From an uncultured Bacteroides sp. (lineage in GTDB: Bacteria > Bacteroidota > Bacteroidia > Bacteroidales > Bacteroidaceae): a stretch of 59,457 bases of DNA. The stretch lies in the NCBI GenBank assembly GCA_958477465.1, contig CAUEFX010000017.1, forward strand, positions 1 to 59,457, read 5' to 3'. Each line of letters starts with the position of its first letter. Position 1 is the first letter of the stretch. The position numbers and the translations under genes are program-made. Under the pieces are notes generated by a model. It ran no database searches. It was not told the origin of the DNA and saw nothing but the letters and a program-made list of their open reading frames with translations. This document shows positions 18,831-27,561 of this stretch, in pieces.

Positions 18831-20639
18831 CTATTGTTCCGGGCATAGGATTGTTTCAAAAACAGCTTCCTTCCCAGCCGGAATGACAGCTTCAAATCCT
18901 ATCAAAACAACATTAGGGTTTGGAGCATCATAATCAGTACCAGATTGTGCAGACCATCTTTTTATTTGAATCCGATTCTGACTTTTAATTTTCACATTCA
19001 TCCTTTTTCCATCTTGCTCCAACACAAAGCCATCCTTCCATATCTCTCTTACCTGAGTGCTTGTCAACATTGTCCAACGTAAAAGAACTTGCTTTGTAAC
19101 GTCTGTTTTCACACTATCTCTCACCACTACATAGGTACCGTTTACCATCGCAATTTCCCTTTGACAGAAGGACAACTCATCCTTAAAAATAGTGCTCAGA
19201 TCAATCGTTGCAGACTTTAAGTCCTCACTGTCAACAAACGATTTCCAGTACGCATACCCTTTTACATCGTGTAGTTTATTATTGATCGTAAGAGTATTAT
19301 GAGCATAATTATTATAACGGAAAACCTTCCATCGTTCCGAATGTTGTTCATTACTCCAGATTTGCATTTTTTTCGATTCCAAAGATTCATAGTCTTGCAT
19401 TCCCAAATCCATGACCCACCGTATCCCCATAGCATCCATCACAAAAGAACCGGCATCCATATGCGAATGGTTACTACTGGAAGTTCCCCCTTTAATGCCC
19501 ACATACAAAGCATTCTTATCAGTCCAGGAAGTCCGCATCAATGCAACCGGTGTAGTGCCTCCTCCTATCCACATCATCTTCTCTGGAGGAACAACTTTGT
19601 CTATTTCTACATTTCTACCCCATAAAAATATTAGTGGGAACAGTCTATTGTCCAAATAGTCAGAACATTTATCTTTTTGCATGAAGCTTTTTTCTGTCCA
19701 TAGTAAAGAAAGATCCCCGATTTTTTTTGCAAACCAAAACGTAGCGGGAGCCAGTCCATGCTCATCACCGCAATCTGCATAATTAAAACTATACCCGGTT
19801 GGACCAACCATCTGCTCATAATAATAAGGGGTATTCATAAAACCTGACGACAAAACCGGTAACAAATCCCAATTGCCTACTTTCTCCAAGACACTCAATA
19901 AAAGAACATTAAAAGTCGTTCCATACCTCCAGTATGAATAACCTTCAGGATATGCTCCGTCAGGTGTATATTCAGCCATAGGCAACTTTATAGATTCTAC
20001 AGCCTGGTCAATAAGAAATCTGCACATTTCCGGATTTTGTTCATAGACCGCCAAAGCTGCAATTGCTATGCCAGCATTACATACTTGATTCCAATTATGA
20101 TTTGCTTTCAAATACCAATTATATCTCTCATCCTGTGCAGGCAGGAGCCCTTTCGTCATGATAGCTTCACTAATGATTCTGCGTGAATCAGCCGATAACC
20201 CGGCATATAACCAATCAAAACCAATCGCAACTCCTAAGGCCATTTCAGCCACATCCAGAAAATGAGATGGATTCCAATCTGAGAAACGGCAGACAGCAAG
20301 TAATTCTTTCTCGGCACGTTGAAAATATATTTCATCTCCAGTCATACGATATGCATAAGACAAAAATAATATTCTTCGAAGAGCTTCCCGAGAGGTAGCT
20401 AACAACCGCATGCCCACCTTTTCCCTTTCCAACAATGGCCGATTAAGCAAATCATTACATTCCTTGAGGAAATTTCGATGTAAACCAGCCCAAAGAGTAT
20501 CCTTAATTAAAGCTTCTTTAATCTCTATTTCCTCTCCACCAGACATTAATATACGGGGATGCGAAGGTAATGCTTGCGCATACATGCTCGATCCCCCCTG
20601 AAAAAGTAAAAAGAATATCAAAAGAAAAATAACTCTCAT
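18831..20639 (-). CDS. Heparinase II/III-fold polysaccharide lyase candidate
   Basis: A 602-residue secreted protein (signal peptide about 1-22). The N-terminal alpha/alpha toroid (about 40-330) contains NHNWN (180-184) and AYPEGYSYWRYG (229-240). The C-terminal beta-sandwich region starts with NHSHMDAGSFVM (390-401). This Asn/His, Tyr and His set is what heparinase II/III-type lyases use to neutralise a uronate and abstract the C5 proton. Families with this fold act on heparin, alginate, and, in PL33, gellan or hyaluronan-type chains; I cannot assign a family by eye. Cleavage would leave a 4,5-unsaturated uronate, which the GH88 domain encoded by the gene just upstream could remove. It follows that gene by 13 bases. 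Confidence 0.85.
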   Translation of the reverse strand: MRVIFLLIFFLLFQGGSSMYAQALPSHPRILMSGGEEIEIKEALIKDTLWAGLHRNFLKECNDLLNRPLLEREKVGMRLLATSREALRRILFLSYAYRMTGDEIYFQRAEKELLAVCRFSDWNPSHFLDVAEMALGVAIGFDWLYAGLSADSRRIISEAIMTKGLLPAQDERYNWYLKANHNWNQVCNAGIAIAALAVYEQNPEMCRFLIDQAVESIKLPMAEYTPDGAYPEGYSYWRYGTTFNVLLLSVLEKVGNWDLLPVLSSGFMNTPYYYEQMVGPTGYSFNYADCGDEHGLAPATFWFAKKIGDLSLLWTEKSFMQKDKCSDYLDNRLFPLIFLWGRNVEIDKVVPPEKMMWIGGGTTPVALMRTSWTDKNALYVGIKGGTSSSNHSHMDAGSFVMDAMGIRWVMDLGMQDYESLESKKMQIWSNEQHSERWKVFRYNNYAHNTLTINNKLHDVKGYAYWKSFVDSEDLKSATIDLSTIFKDELSFCQREIAMVNGTYVVVRDSVKTDVTKQVLLRWTMLTSTQVREIWKDGFVLEQDGKRMNVKIKSQNRIQIKRWSAQSGTDYDAPNPNVVLIGFEAVIPAGKEAVFETILCPEQ

Positions 20640-20652
20640 ACTCTCTCTGTTT

Positions 20653-23600
20653 TTAATAATTCCGATACCGTAAAAGTGCTTCTATGAAATAATAATCGCC
20701 ATAAGTCAAAGGAGCGTCCAATTCTGAGTTCTGAGGAATATTTCCTACTCCATGTTTTAATATAAAAAAGCCATTTGTTCCAACTTCAGCCATATACTTA
20801 TCAGAAGCAAGCATACGAAGTTGCTGTTCTGCTACTGTGTAGAACCTTTCACGGCGATTGCCCTCCGAATATTTACTCAATTCCAACAAAGCGGAAGCAA
20901 TGATGGCAGCAGATGAAGAATCTCTATAATCATTAGGTATATCAGGAGAATCAAAATCCCAATATGGAATTTTATCACTCGGCAGATGTGGATGGTTCAA
21001 TATAAAATCTGCGATATGCCATGCCAGATTCAAATAATCTTCATTTCCTGTCTCACGATACATCATCGTGTACCCATAAAGTGCCCAGGCTTGTCCACGT
21101 GCCCAGGCACTATTATCACTATACCCCTGATCAGTCCCCCGCTTCAATACCTTACCACTTTTCAAATCATAAGCAACCACATGGAAGGAGCTATAATCCT
21201 CTCGAAAATGGTGCAATTTCGTCGTATTTGCATGAGACATAGCTATGTTCTTAAAAGTATCGTCTCCCGTTCTCTTATAAGCCCACATCAACATCTCCAG
21301 ATTCATCATATTATCTATAATCACAGGATAAGAATAATCACGCCATTTATTCCAAGAGCGAATGCACTTTACAACCGGATTATACCTTGTAGATAAAGCA
21401 CGTGCACCGTTAATAAGGACTTTCTCTGATTCAGGTGTCGGATTCAATCTAAATCCATTCCCATAACTGCAATACAGCATAAATCCCAAATCATGAGTAT
21501 TCGTATTAAACTGCTCCTTTTCAAGACGTTTGGTATATAAGTCAGCATAATCAAACAGTTCTTTATTACCTTTATCGTTTTCATACAAATACCACAATAC
21601 ACCGGGGAAAAAGCCACTACACCACCAATCAGAAGAAGAGGTCACCAGTTTTCCGGCAGAATCTAAAGAGCGCGGTAATTTACCTTCCTTGTCTTTCAGA
21701 TGCTTGGCCATCAATAGAGCCTGTTTTTCGGCCTTTGCAAGTACTTCATCTGCCCAATGCCGGTCACTGGTAGTAAGATATTTTTCTACTATCTTCATTT
21801 GCGGAGCATCTTTTCCGCCTCTTGGGGCAAGGCTAAGAGGATATTTACCCCACCATGGACCTGCTGCCCAATAGGTAGCGTTTATACCTTCGCTCTGTAG
21901 ATAATTTAAAAAGTTATCCATAGTGACCAACCAGCGTTCATCGTTACCAGGAACACCATATTCACCAATAAAACCTTTTAGCCGATTAGCTTTAAGCCAA
22001 TTAACAAAAGGCTTCACCCTTTCTATCCCTCGTGTAGGAGATCCTTTCTCCACATCGTATGATCCTTTATAACTTCCCGAAGCATCTGCATCAAAATAGA
22101 CATGTGCCTCATAAATCAAATTATTCCCGGGGTCCCTCAAATATTTCAATGTATCGCTCTTCTCTACCCATCTCTCCGCAGAACTCCAATCATCCCCTCC
22201 AATAATTATAGGTCGTTCCTGATCACTTTTTCTTATTGCTTCAATCCCCCTCTGTGCCATTTGAAACCAAGAAGTCGAACTCTCCAAATCATGTGGTTCG
22301 TTCATTAATCCGTAGCCATATATATTTGAGAATGAACGCATTTCGAATGAAAAGCGTTGCCAAAAGTCCGCAAAATGATCTAACGTCACTCCATTAGTAC
22401 CAATAACGCATTTCACTCCTTGATGATAGCGCCGTGCATAATTATGTAAATCAAGAATTACGCTCATTCCTCTTTTCGCAGCCTCCCCCACAAAATTCTT
22501 AATCCGTTTCAGCTCTACAGAATCAAGGTCACCACTCAACTCGTGCTGCATTCTTTCCCACTTAAAAGGCAGACGGATCAATTTTAATCCTTTATCTTTA
22601 AAATAATCCAGTTCTTCTACTTTCGGATAAGTATAATGCTTATCATATTTACCTGGCAAATTTGCTTCATTAAATTCTGCGCAGGCCAGATTCACGCCAA
22701 ATGGTTGACACGGATTCTGCTTATACACTGCAATTGGTTTTTCATGATCCGCCTTCATCCGATAGGGCATTTCGTATACCTGACTACCATCTTTGTCTGT
22801 AAAATAAAGTTTTGACACAGACATACTATCAGCATTCCCGTCTGCCCAGAATGCATAAAAATCATTACGGGCATATAAAGGACGACGAACATACGAATGA
22901 TTTCGTGGACTATTCTTAGTAACATCGGTTATTTTAGTCCAGTGTCGTCCTTCGTCCCAACTTCTCCACAAAGCAATCTCTCCACCGGTACCATATTTTT
23001 GCGGTCCATCCTCTGTTGGCCCAATCACTGTCCAGACATCATTATCTACATAAATAGAGCCCATATCATAATTATGAGAAGAAGAGCATAACACACGTGA
23101 GTGCCACTGTCCGTTTTTTCTATGTAATATAACCCATTCCCGTGGATCTCCTTTGGGACCCGGTTGGTAATGCTTACTCACAATTGCCAGAATAATAGGA
23201 TTACCGTCTTTATCAAAATTCAAATCATTCAAATACACCAACTTGTTCTCTTTCTGATAATCATATACCAAAGCTGCACTTTGCGGAGAGCTTAATGGAG
23301 TAGACAACGTCACACCATCCACTGTTTGCCAGGTTTTTCCCATATCCTCTGTTTGGACTAAATAAATATTAGTCCGGGAATCTGCTCCCCCATCAGGATG
23401 GTAATTAAAAACAGTAACTACTCTATTATTCCATACATTACTAAGCTGATAATGTCCTCCCATACCAGCCAGTTTCTTGTCTGGAGTCCAGTTTATTCCA
23501 TCAGGGCTCGTCGACCAATAAAGTTCCCTGCCAAATGTTCGTTCAGCAGTATACTTCGTAAAAAGGTGAATAAATCCCTTACCTTCTATATACCAAGGCT

Positions 23601-24105
23601 GAGGATAAGTTATCACCGACTGGTGTTTTTTCTCAAAACGATCAATACAATATGGCATTGCGCTTTTGTATATTTGTCCCAAGCGAGTAACATTTCTTCC
23701 ACTTACAAATACCCAAATATATCCATCGCTATCTATAGCAAGAGAAGCATTATCATGAGGATCATCCACTCCCATCTTATCACACACAATAACCGGGCGG
23801 GCCAATGTTCCACTTTTGTGATCATAATAAGAAATCATAATCAGTAAATGCCTGTCTTTTTCACCGGTGGTTCCTCCATAAACAAAAAAAGTTTTATCAA
23901 CTTTTGAGGCATAGATAGCCACAGGAGTATGATTAGCCGTATAAGTAGCAAATCCACCGGAGTATTTGTCTCCATACTCCGACTTTTGGCCAATTGTATA
24001 CCAAATCCCCTTATATCCATCGGCCCGGAGATTCTGAGCTTTAGAATATAAAGTAATACCCAATAGAATAAACAGAGAGAATAAACGAACACTTTTCAAT
24101 GCCAT
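20653..24105 (-). CDS. Three-domain enzyme: BNR propeller lyase-like, GH5, GH88
   Basis: An 1150-residue exported protein (signal peptide 1-23). Residues about 25-455 are a BNR_4-type beta-propeller (RGIW-like start, KYSGGFATYTANH, FFVYGG, DDPHDNASLAID); this fold and these motifs occur in the PL24/25/27 lyases, where a His of the propeller acts in catalysis (His117 is a candidate here). Residues about 468-775 are a GH5 module with MNEPHD (acid/base Glu603) and FIGEYG (nucleophile Glu715). Residues about 785-1150 are GH88: HDLGF (Asp872), IDNMMN (Asp931) and RGQAWALYG match the two catalytic aspartates of unsaturated glucuronyl hydrolases. Thus a lyase, an endo-glucanase and the enzyme that removes the lyase product may be joined in one chain. 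The lyase role is inference. It follows a hairpin terminator after the DUF4466 gene. Confidence 0.9.
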   Translation of the reverse strand: MALKSVRLFSLFILLGITLYSKAQNLRADGYKGIWYTIGQKSEYGDKYSGGFATYTANHTPVAIYASKVDKTFFVYGGTTGEKDRHLLIMISYYDHKSGTLARPVIVCDKMGVDDPHDNASLAIDSDGYIWVFVSGRNVTRLGQIYKSAMPYCIDRFEKKHQSVITYPQPWYIEGKGFIHLFTKYTAERTFGRELYWSTSPDGINWTPDKKLAGMGGHYQLSNVWNNRVVTVFNYHPDGGADSRTNIYLVQTEDMGKTWQTVDGVTLSTPLSSPQSAALVYDYQKENKLVYLNDLNFDKDGNPIILAIVSKHYQPGPKGDPREWVILHRKNGQWHSRVLCSSSHNYDMGSIYVDNDVWTVIGPTEDGPQKYGTGGEIALWRSWDEGRHWTKITDVTKNSPRNHSYVRRPLYARNDFYAFWADGNADSMSVSKLYFTDKDGSQVYEMPYRMKADHEKPIAVYKQNPCQPFGVNLACAEFNEANLPGKYDKHYTYPKVEELDYFKDKGLKLIRLPFKWERMQHELSGDLDSVELKRIKNFVGEAAKRGMSVILDLHNYARRYHQGVKCVIGTNGVTLDHFADFWQRFSFEMRSFSNIYGYGLMNEPHDLESSTSWFQMAQRGIEAIRKSDQERPIIIGGDDWSSAERWVEKSDTLKYLRDPGNNLIYEAHVYFDADASGSYKGSYDVEKGSPTRGIERVKPFVNWLKANRLKGFIGEYGVPGNDERWLVTMDNFLNYLQSEGINATYWAAGPWWGKYPLSLAPRGGKDAPQMKIVEKYLTTSDRHWADEVLAKAEKQALLMAKHLKDKEGKLPRSLDSAGKLVTSSSDWWCSGFFPGVLWYLYENDKGNKELFDYADLYTKRLEKEQFNTNTHDLGFMLYCSYGNGFRLNPTPESEKVLINGARALSTRYNPVVKCIRSWNKWRDYSYPVIIDNMMNLEMLMWAYKRTGDDTFKNIAMSHANTTKLHHFREDYSSFHVVAYDLKSGKVLKRGTDQGYSDNSAWARGQAWALYGYTMMYRETGNEDYLNLAWHIADFILNHPHLPSDKIPYWDFDSPDIPNDYRDSSSAAIIASALLELSKYSEGNRRERFYTVAEQQLRMLASDKYMAEVGTNGFFILKHGVGNIPQNSELDAPLTYGDYYFIEALLRYRNY

Positions 24106-24160
24106 ATTATTTATATTAAATTACAAACCTATTAAAATGAGAATAGAAAAAAAGAGGGAG

Positions 24161-24216
24161 TACATGAGACAACTAAGGTGCCATAACAAGTATATTCCAC
24201 CTTAGTGTCTCACGTA
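24161..24216 (-). terminator. Strong hairpin with U-tract inside the PUL operon
   Basis: On the minus strand a 19-bp stem (TACGTGAGACACTAAGGTG with CACCTTAGTTGTCTCATGTA, one bulge and one G-U pair) is followed by CTCCCTC and seven T residues (complement of 24148-24154). It lies 30-85 bases after the DUF4466 stop and about 55 bases before the next start, so it should stop or thin out transcription between the susC/D-lipoprotein block and the enzyme block. A weak -7-like box TAGGTTTG (complement of 24124-24131) lies after it. Confidence 0.8.
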
Positions 24217-24246
24217 TAAATTTAGAAAAAAATGACTATTCCACGA

Positions 24247-25236
24247 TTATTTCATTCGTAACCGTTTAATGCTAACTGTCATTGTTTTCTTTACATTGTC
24301 CACTTTATTGACATAAATAAAAGCACGATATATTCCATCAGCCGTTTCAACCCATGTTCCAGCATCTTTCTTTATGTTAACAATAAAATTGGAAGCACTA
24401 CTAAAATTCATCTGATAGAAATCCAGATCATCAATAAATGTTCCATATTGATCACGAGCAAGTTGTTGGTCAATAGCCCCAAAAGTTCTTTGTAATGATG
24501 TCATCCGATTCACTCCTTCCGGCAAAACTATGCCTGGCAAATACTCCGACTCGGCCCCTGGTGAAACCAATGCATGCAGAAAATCAATCCCGGAAATCCT
24601 GCGATATAGATATACCAGATCGATCTTGTCTGCTTCAGTCGGCATATTCTCATTGGTATACACTGCCATATCCGAGATAGAAAGATAACTATCCGTAGGA
24701 ATTATCATATCAAGTTTTATATCCATGTTAGATATAAAATAGTCCCCCATATCGTATGAGACACTTCTGCCATTACTGTCTGTCGCATAAAAACTAAAAG
24801 AGATATTCTTACCGCGAGCTTCTTCAGGAATCACATAATAATAACGCAACGTTGCTGCACATGTATCCTTCGTAAATGTAACTTCCGTCGTCATCCCTTC
24901 TGTTACTGACGGGTTACCTATCTCAACTCCTTTATCGTCTCCACCTTGGTCCGTATAAAAAGACCTGTGTTCCAGATAAGTACCTTCTGCTCCTGCAATA
25001 GAAGCCTTTACCTTGGCTGAAACCAGTTTCCCTTGAGAAGGAGGTAGTGCCATAGCATAAGCAAATTCGATTTTCGATCCCACCAGATTAGGTCCCAATG
25101 AGCGTTTTATACAATCATTCTGTAAAGTCGTTCCTGCAGCAGGTACCTCGTATTCATTTTCACAAGATGTAAATACGAAACACAAGCCAGCAACAATCAT
25201 TAAAAGATAATATTCAATAGCCTTCATCGTATTCAT
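24247..25236 (-). CDS. DUF4466 lipoprotein, probable surface glycan-binding protein
   Basis: A 329-residue lipoprotein (lipobox ending CFVFTSC near residue 25). After the lipobox, the segment LQNDCIKRSLGPN followed by FAYAMALP is what I recognise as DUF4466, a Bacteroides-only family found at the SGBP position of PULs. The rest is beta-rich, and no catalytic motif is visible. Its place after susD and another lipoprotein suggests that it binds the target glycan on the cell surface next to the SusC/D gate. The frame is open to 25302, but ATG at 25236 directly follows the stop of the previous gene (one base apart) and gives a proper signal; ATG at 25227 is an alternative. Confidence 0.75.
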   Translation of the reverse strand: MNTMKAIEYYLLMIVAGLCFVFTSCENEYEVPAAGTTLQNDCIKRSLGPNLVGSKIEFAYAMALPPSQGKLVSAKVKASIAGAEGTYLEHRSFYTDQGGDDKGVEIGNPSVTEGMTTEVTFTKDTCAATLRYYYVIPEEARGKNISFSFYATDSNGRSVSYDMGDYFISNMDIKLDMIIPTDSYLSISDMAVYTNENMPTEADKIDLVYLYRRISGIDFLHALVSPGAESEYLPGIVLPEGVNRMTSLQRTFGAIDQQLARDQYGTFIDDLDFYQMNFSSASNFIVNIKKDAGTWVETADGIYRAFIYVNKVDNVKKTMTVSIKRLRMK

Positions 25237-25237
25237 T

Positions 25238-25639
25238 TTATTTCTGTTGCACACTAACATAAACCGTATATATTTTCCGGACTTTTCTATTACCTGAAAC
25301 AACCGTGTATTGTTTAGGATTTGCTAAATCCGAAAAGTCAACTTTCCCCTCTATCTTAGGTTCCAGTTTAGCATCTGTTACCAAAGAAAACTGAGGATAA
25401 AGATTCTTCAGATCAGTACCATACAGTACTTCCACATGAATGGTTTGCTCTACCGTATCAATAACGGCTGCCCCATGTCTCACCGTCTGGTAATCAACGC
25501 CCAAAAGTTCAAAATTACTTACATAACATTCAGAACGTCCGGTAATTAACAATCCATCTTCATCAATCGGAAAATTTGTACATCCGATCCAAGTCAATGC
25601 TATAAAAAGAATAACTATATATTTTTTCATTACTTTCAT
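25238..25639 (-). CDS. Small beta-sandwich lipoprotein (DUF5018-like), SGBP position
   Basis: A 133-residue lipoprotein with a lipobox ending at Cys20 (TWIGC). The mature part is one short beta-domain with the flow 'VSNFELLGV... VEVLYGTDLKNLYPQFSLVTDA... YTVVSGNRKVRKIYTVYV', which is the pattern of DUF5018/cadherin-like modules that occur once or repeated in Bacteroides surface lipoproteins. Having only a single module is short for an SGBP, so it may be an accessory or spacer protein that works with the DUF4466 protein. It starts 40 bases after susD and ends one base before the DUF4466 start, so the two are translationally close. ATG at 25630 is a second possible start. Confidence 0.7.
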   Translation of the reverse strand: MKVMKKYIVILFIALTWIGCTNFPIDEDGLLITGRSECYVSNFELLGVDYQTVRHGAAVIDTVEQTIHVEVLYGTDLKNLYPQFSLVTDAKLEPKIEGKVDFSDLANPKQYTVVSGNRKVRKIYTVYVSVQQK

Positions 25640-25679
25640 TATTAATTTGAATTCAACATTCCTTATAGCCCCTCTGCTA

Positions 25680-27551
25680 TTATAACCAAGGAGTATTTTG
25701 AGTTAAGTTCGGATTACGATCACGTTCTTTAGGCGGAATCTGGAAAATATAAGCTTGTTGGTACAATCTCTCATTCAAATTCTTATACCAGCTATACACT
25801 TTATCACTATGTGTATCACCCATCCAAACTTCTTCTGATCCCGGTTCCCCCCACACTCTTTCAATAGCTCTCCATCTGCGTAAATCAAAAGCACGATGTC
25901 CTTCGGCTATCAATTCTACAATACGCTCTTGTTCGATAGCATCGAAGAAAGCTTTTTTATCAGAAATCTTGCTGGAGGCCAAAGGAGGTAAATTTCCCCT
26001 ATGACGGATTTTATTAACCAAAGCAATAGCATCCTGCTGTGGTCCGTACAATTCATTTGTTGCTTCCGCATACATCAGATAAACATCAGCCAAACGGATT
26101 ACCGGCCAGTTATAGTCGCCTTCATTACGATCCGCACCTTCATAATTGCGAACAAATTTACGGAAAACGTATCCGGAGTTTGTACCATCGGTGTTATACG
26201 ATGTATACTGATTTCCATCAATTGTAACCTTAGCATTCCATGATTTATAGATGAATGGTACCCAATTTGTCTTCTTTAAAGATGCCAATCCTTGAATCAT
26301 TTCATAATCCCACAACATTGATGCTTTCATACGATAATCACGATTCAAATAACTTTCCGAATTCACTGCTGAATTTTTAGTAGTTCTCGCATTGGGCGCA
26401 TTTGGGTTCATTGGAATCAACGGATCAGTGAAATCACCTGTTATCGTAGATTGATAACGATCTGCTAAGCGAAATGTAGGTGTCACCCAGCACTGAGAAT
26501 TCTGAATGTTACGCCCTGCGAAATCACGCATCAATGATTCTCCTTGTCCTGTTCCAGGACCTCCATGAGTAAATGTGAAAATAATTTCACCATCAGCATT
26601 AGCGTTACCTGTAGTAGGAATAAACAGATAGAAATAGTTAGGTAATACATTTGCATCACCCAGTTCTCCCCATTCGCCAGGTTCACCATTCCTAAACAAA
26701 TTTAATCCATAGTCATTAATCACTGCACGAAAATCATCAGCGGCAACCTTATATGCCTTTTGAGCCTCCTCTTCGCTTGGGGTAAAAGTATCAAGTTCCG
26801 GCCATCCGAAATGATTCCAACAAGCCCAATAAAGTTCGAGTTTACCTTTAAACGCTAAAGCTGCAGGTTTAGACGCCCGCCCTATCTGCTCTGATTTTAC
26901 CGGGAGTTTCTCAAAAGCATAGTTAAAATCTTCAATAATATAATCTTTGATTTTCGCAATGGAAGTACGTGCTATTTTATCCATTTCCGTTTGGTCGTAC
27001 ACCACATGATCTATATACGGAACATCACCCCACATAGAAATCAGACGGAAATAAATCATACCTCTCAGCAATCTGGCTTCACCGACAATGGTCTCAAGTT
27101 TTTTCTTTGATTCTTCCGTTTTTGCATTCAGGATCATTTTCTGTGTATTTTCTATCACATAATTGACCCGATGTATACCGCCATAACAGAATTTATAATA
27201 TGTATCGAACTTTGCTCCGAAACGGTAAGACGGATCAGGGAAATAACAGCCCCCTTTATAAGCAGCCCCCTGTGTTACATTGGTAGTAGTATTACTCAAA
27301 CTACCGCTACCGTCTCTGACACGGACATACTCACCTTGCCCATCAAAATAATAATCTCTATTAAAAAGACCGCGTACATCAGAATACGCCCCCATTAAAC
27401 CATTCGTTGCATCCTCCTCTGTCTGCCAGAATTCCGTATTACCTAATTCTGTTGTAGGAATCTGGTCCAAAAGGCTGTTTATACAGCCCGTAAAGAGTAT
27501 TGATGCTCCACCCAGTAATATACCCAATATATAATTTCTTCTATTTTTCAT
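25680..27551 (-). CDS. susD: SusD/RagB-like nutrient-binding outer-membrane lipoprotein
   Basis: A 623-residue SusD homologue with a lipobox ending at Cys23 (SILFTGC). The family order is clear: N-terminal DQIPTTEL and EFWQTEEDATNGLMGAYSDV, TPR-like helices with KLETIVGEARLLRGMIYFRLISMWGDVPY, and the C-terminal RMKASMLWDYE, FRKFVRN, WPVIRLADVYLMYAEA and IEQERIVELIAEGHRAFDLRRW. SusD proteins cap the SusC channel and hold the glycan. It lies 10 bases after susC on the same strand. The name susD is by homology; the substrate is not starch judging by the neighbours. Confidence 0.97.
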   Translation of the reverse strand: MKNRRNYILGILLGGASILFTGCINSLLDQIPTTELGNTEFWQTEEDATNGLMGAYSDVRGLFNRDYYFDGQGEYVRVRDGSGSLSNTTTNVTQGAAYKGGCYFPDPSYRFGAKFDTYYKFCYGGIHRVNYVIENTQKMILNAKTEESKKKLETIVGEARLLRGMIYFRLISMWGDVPYIDHVVYDQTEMDKIARTSIAKIKDYIIEDFNYAFEKLPVKSEQIGRASKPAALAFKGKLELYWACWNHFGWPELDTFTPSEEEAQKAYKVAADDFRAVINDYGLNLFRNGEPGEWGELGDANVLPNYFYLFIPTTGNANADGEIIFTFTHGGPGTGQGESLMRDFAGRNIQNSQCWVTPTFRLADRYQSTITGDFTDPLIPMNPNAPNARTTKNSAVNSESYLNRDYRMKASMLWDYEMIQGLASLKKTNWVPFIYKSWNAKVTIDGNQYTSYNTDGTNSGYVFRKFVRNYEGADRNEGDYNWPVIRLADVYLMYAEATNELYGPQQDAIALVNKIRHRGNLPPLASSKISDKKAFFDAIEQERIVELIAEGHRAFDLRRWRAIERVWGEPGSEEVWMGDTHSDKVYSWYKNLNERLYQQAYIFQIPPKERDRNPNLTQNTPWL

Positions 27552-27561
27552 GATATTAAAT

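Noticed and set aside
18831..24105. Heparin or chondroitin sulfate PUL because of heparinase II/III and GH88
   Set aside because: No sulfatase genes are in the locus, and GH5, GH94 and GH29 do not fit glycosaminoglycans.
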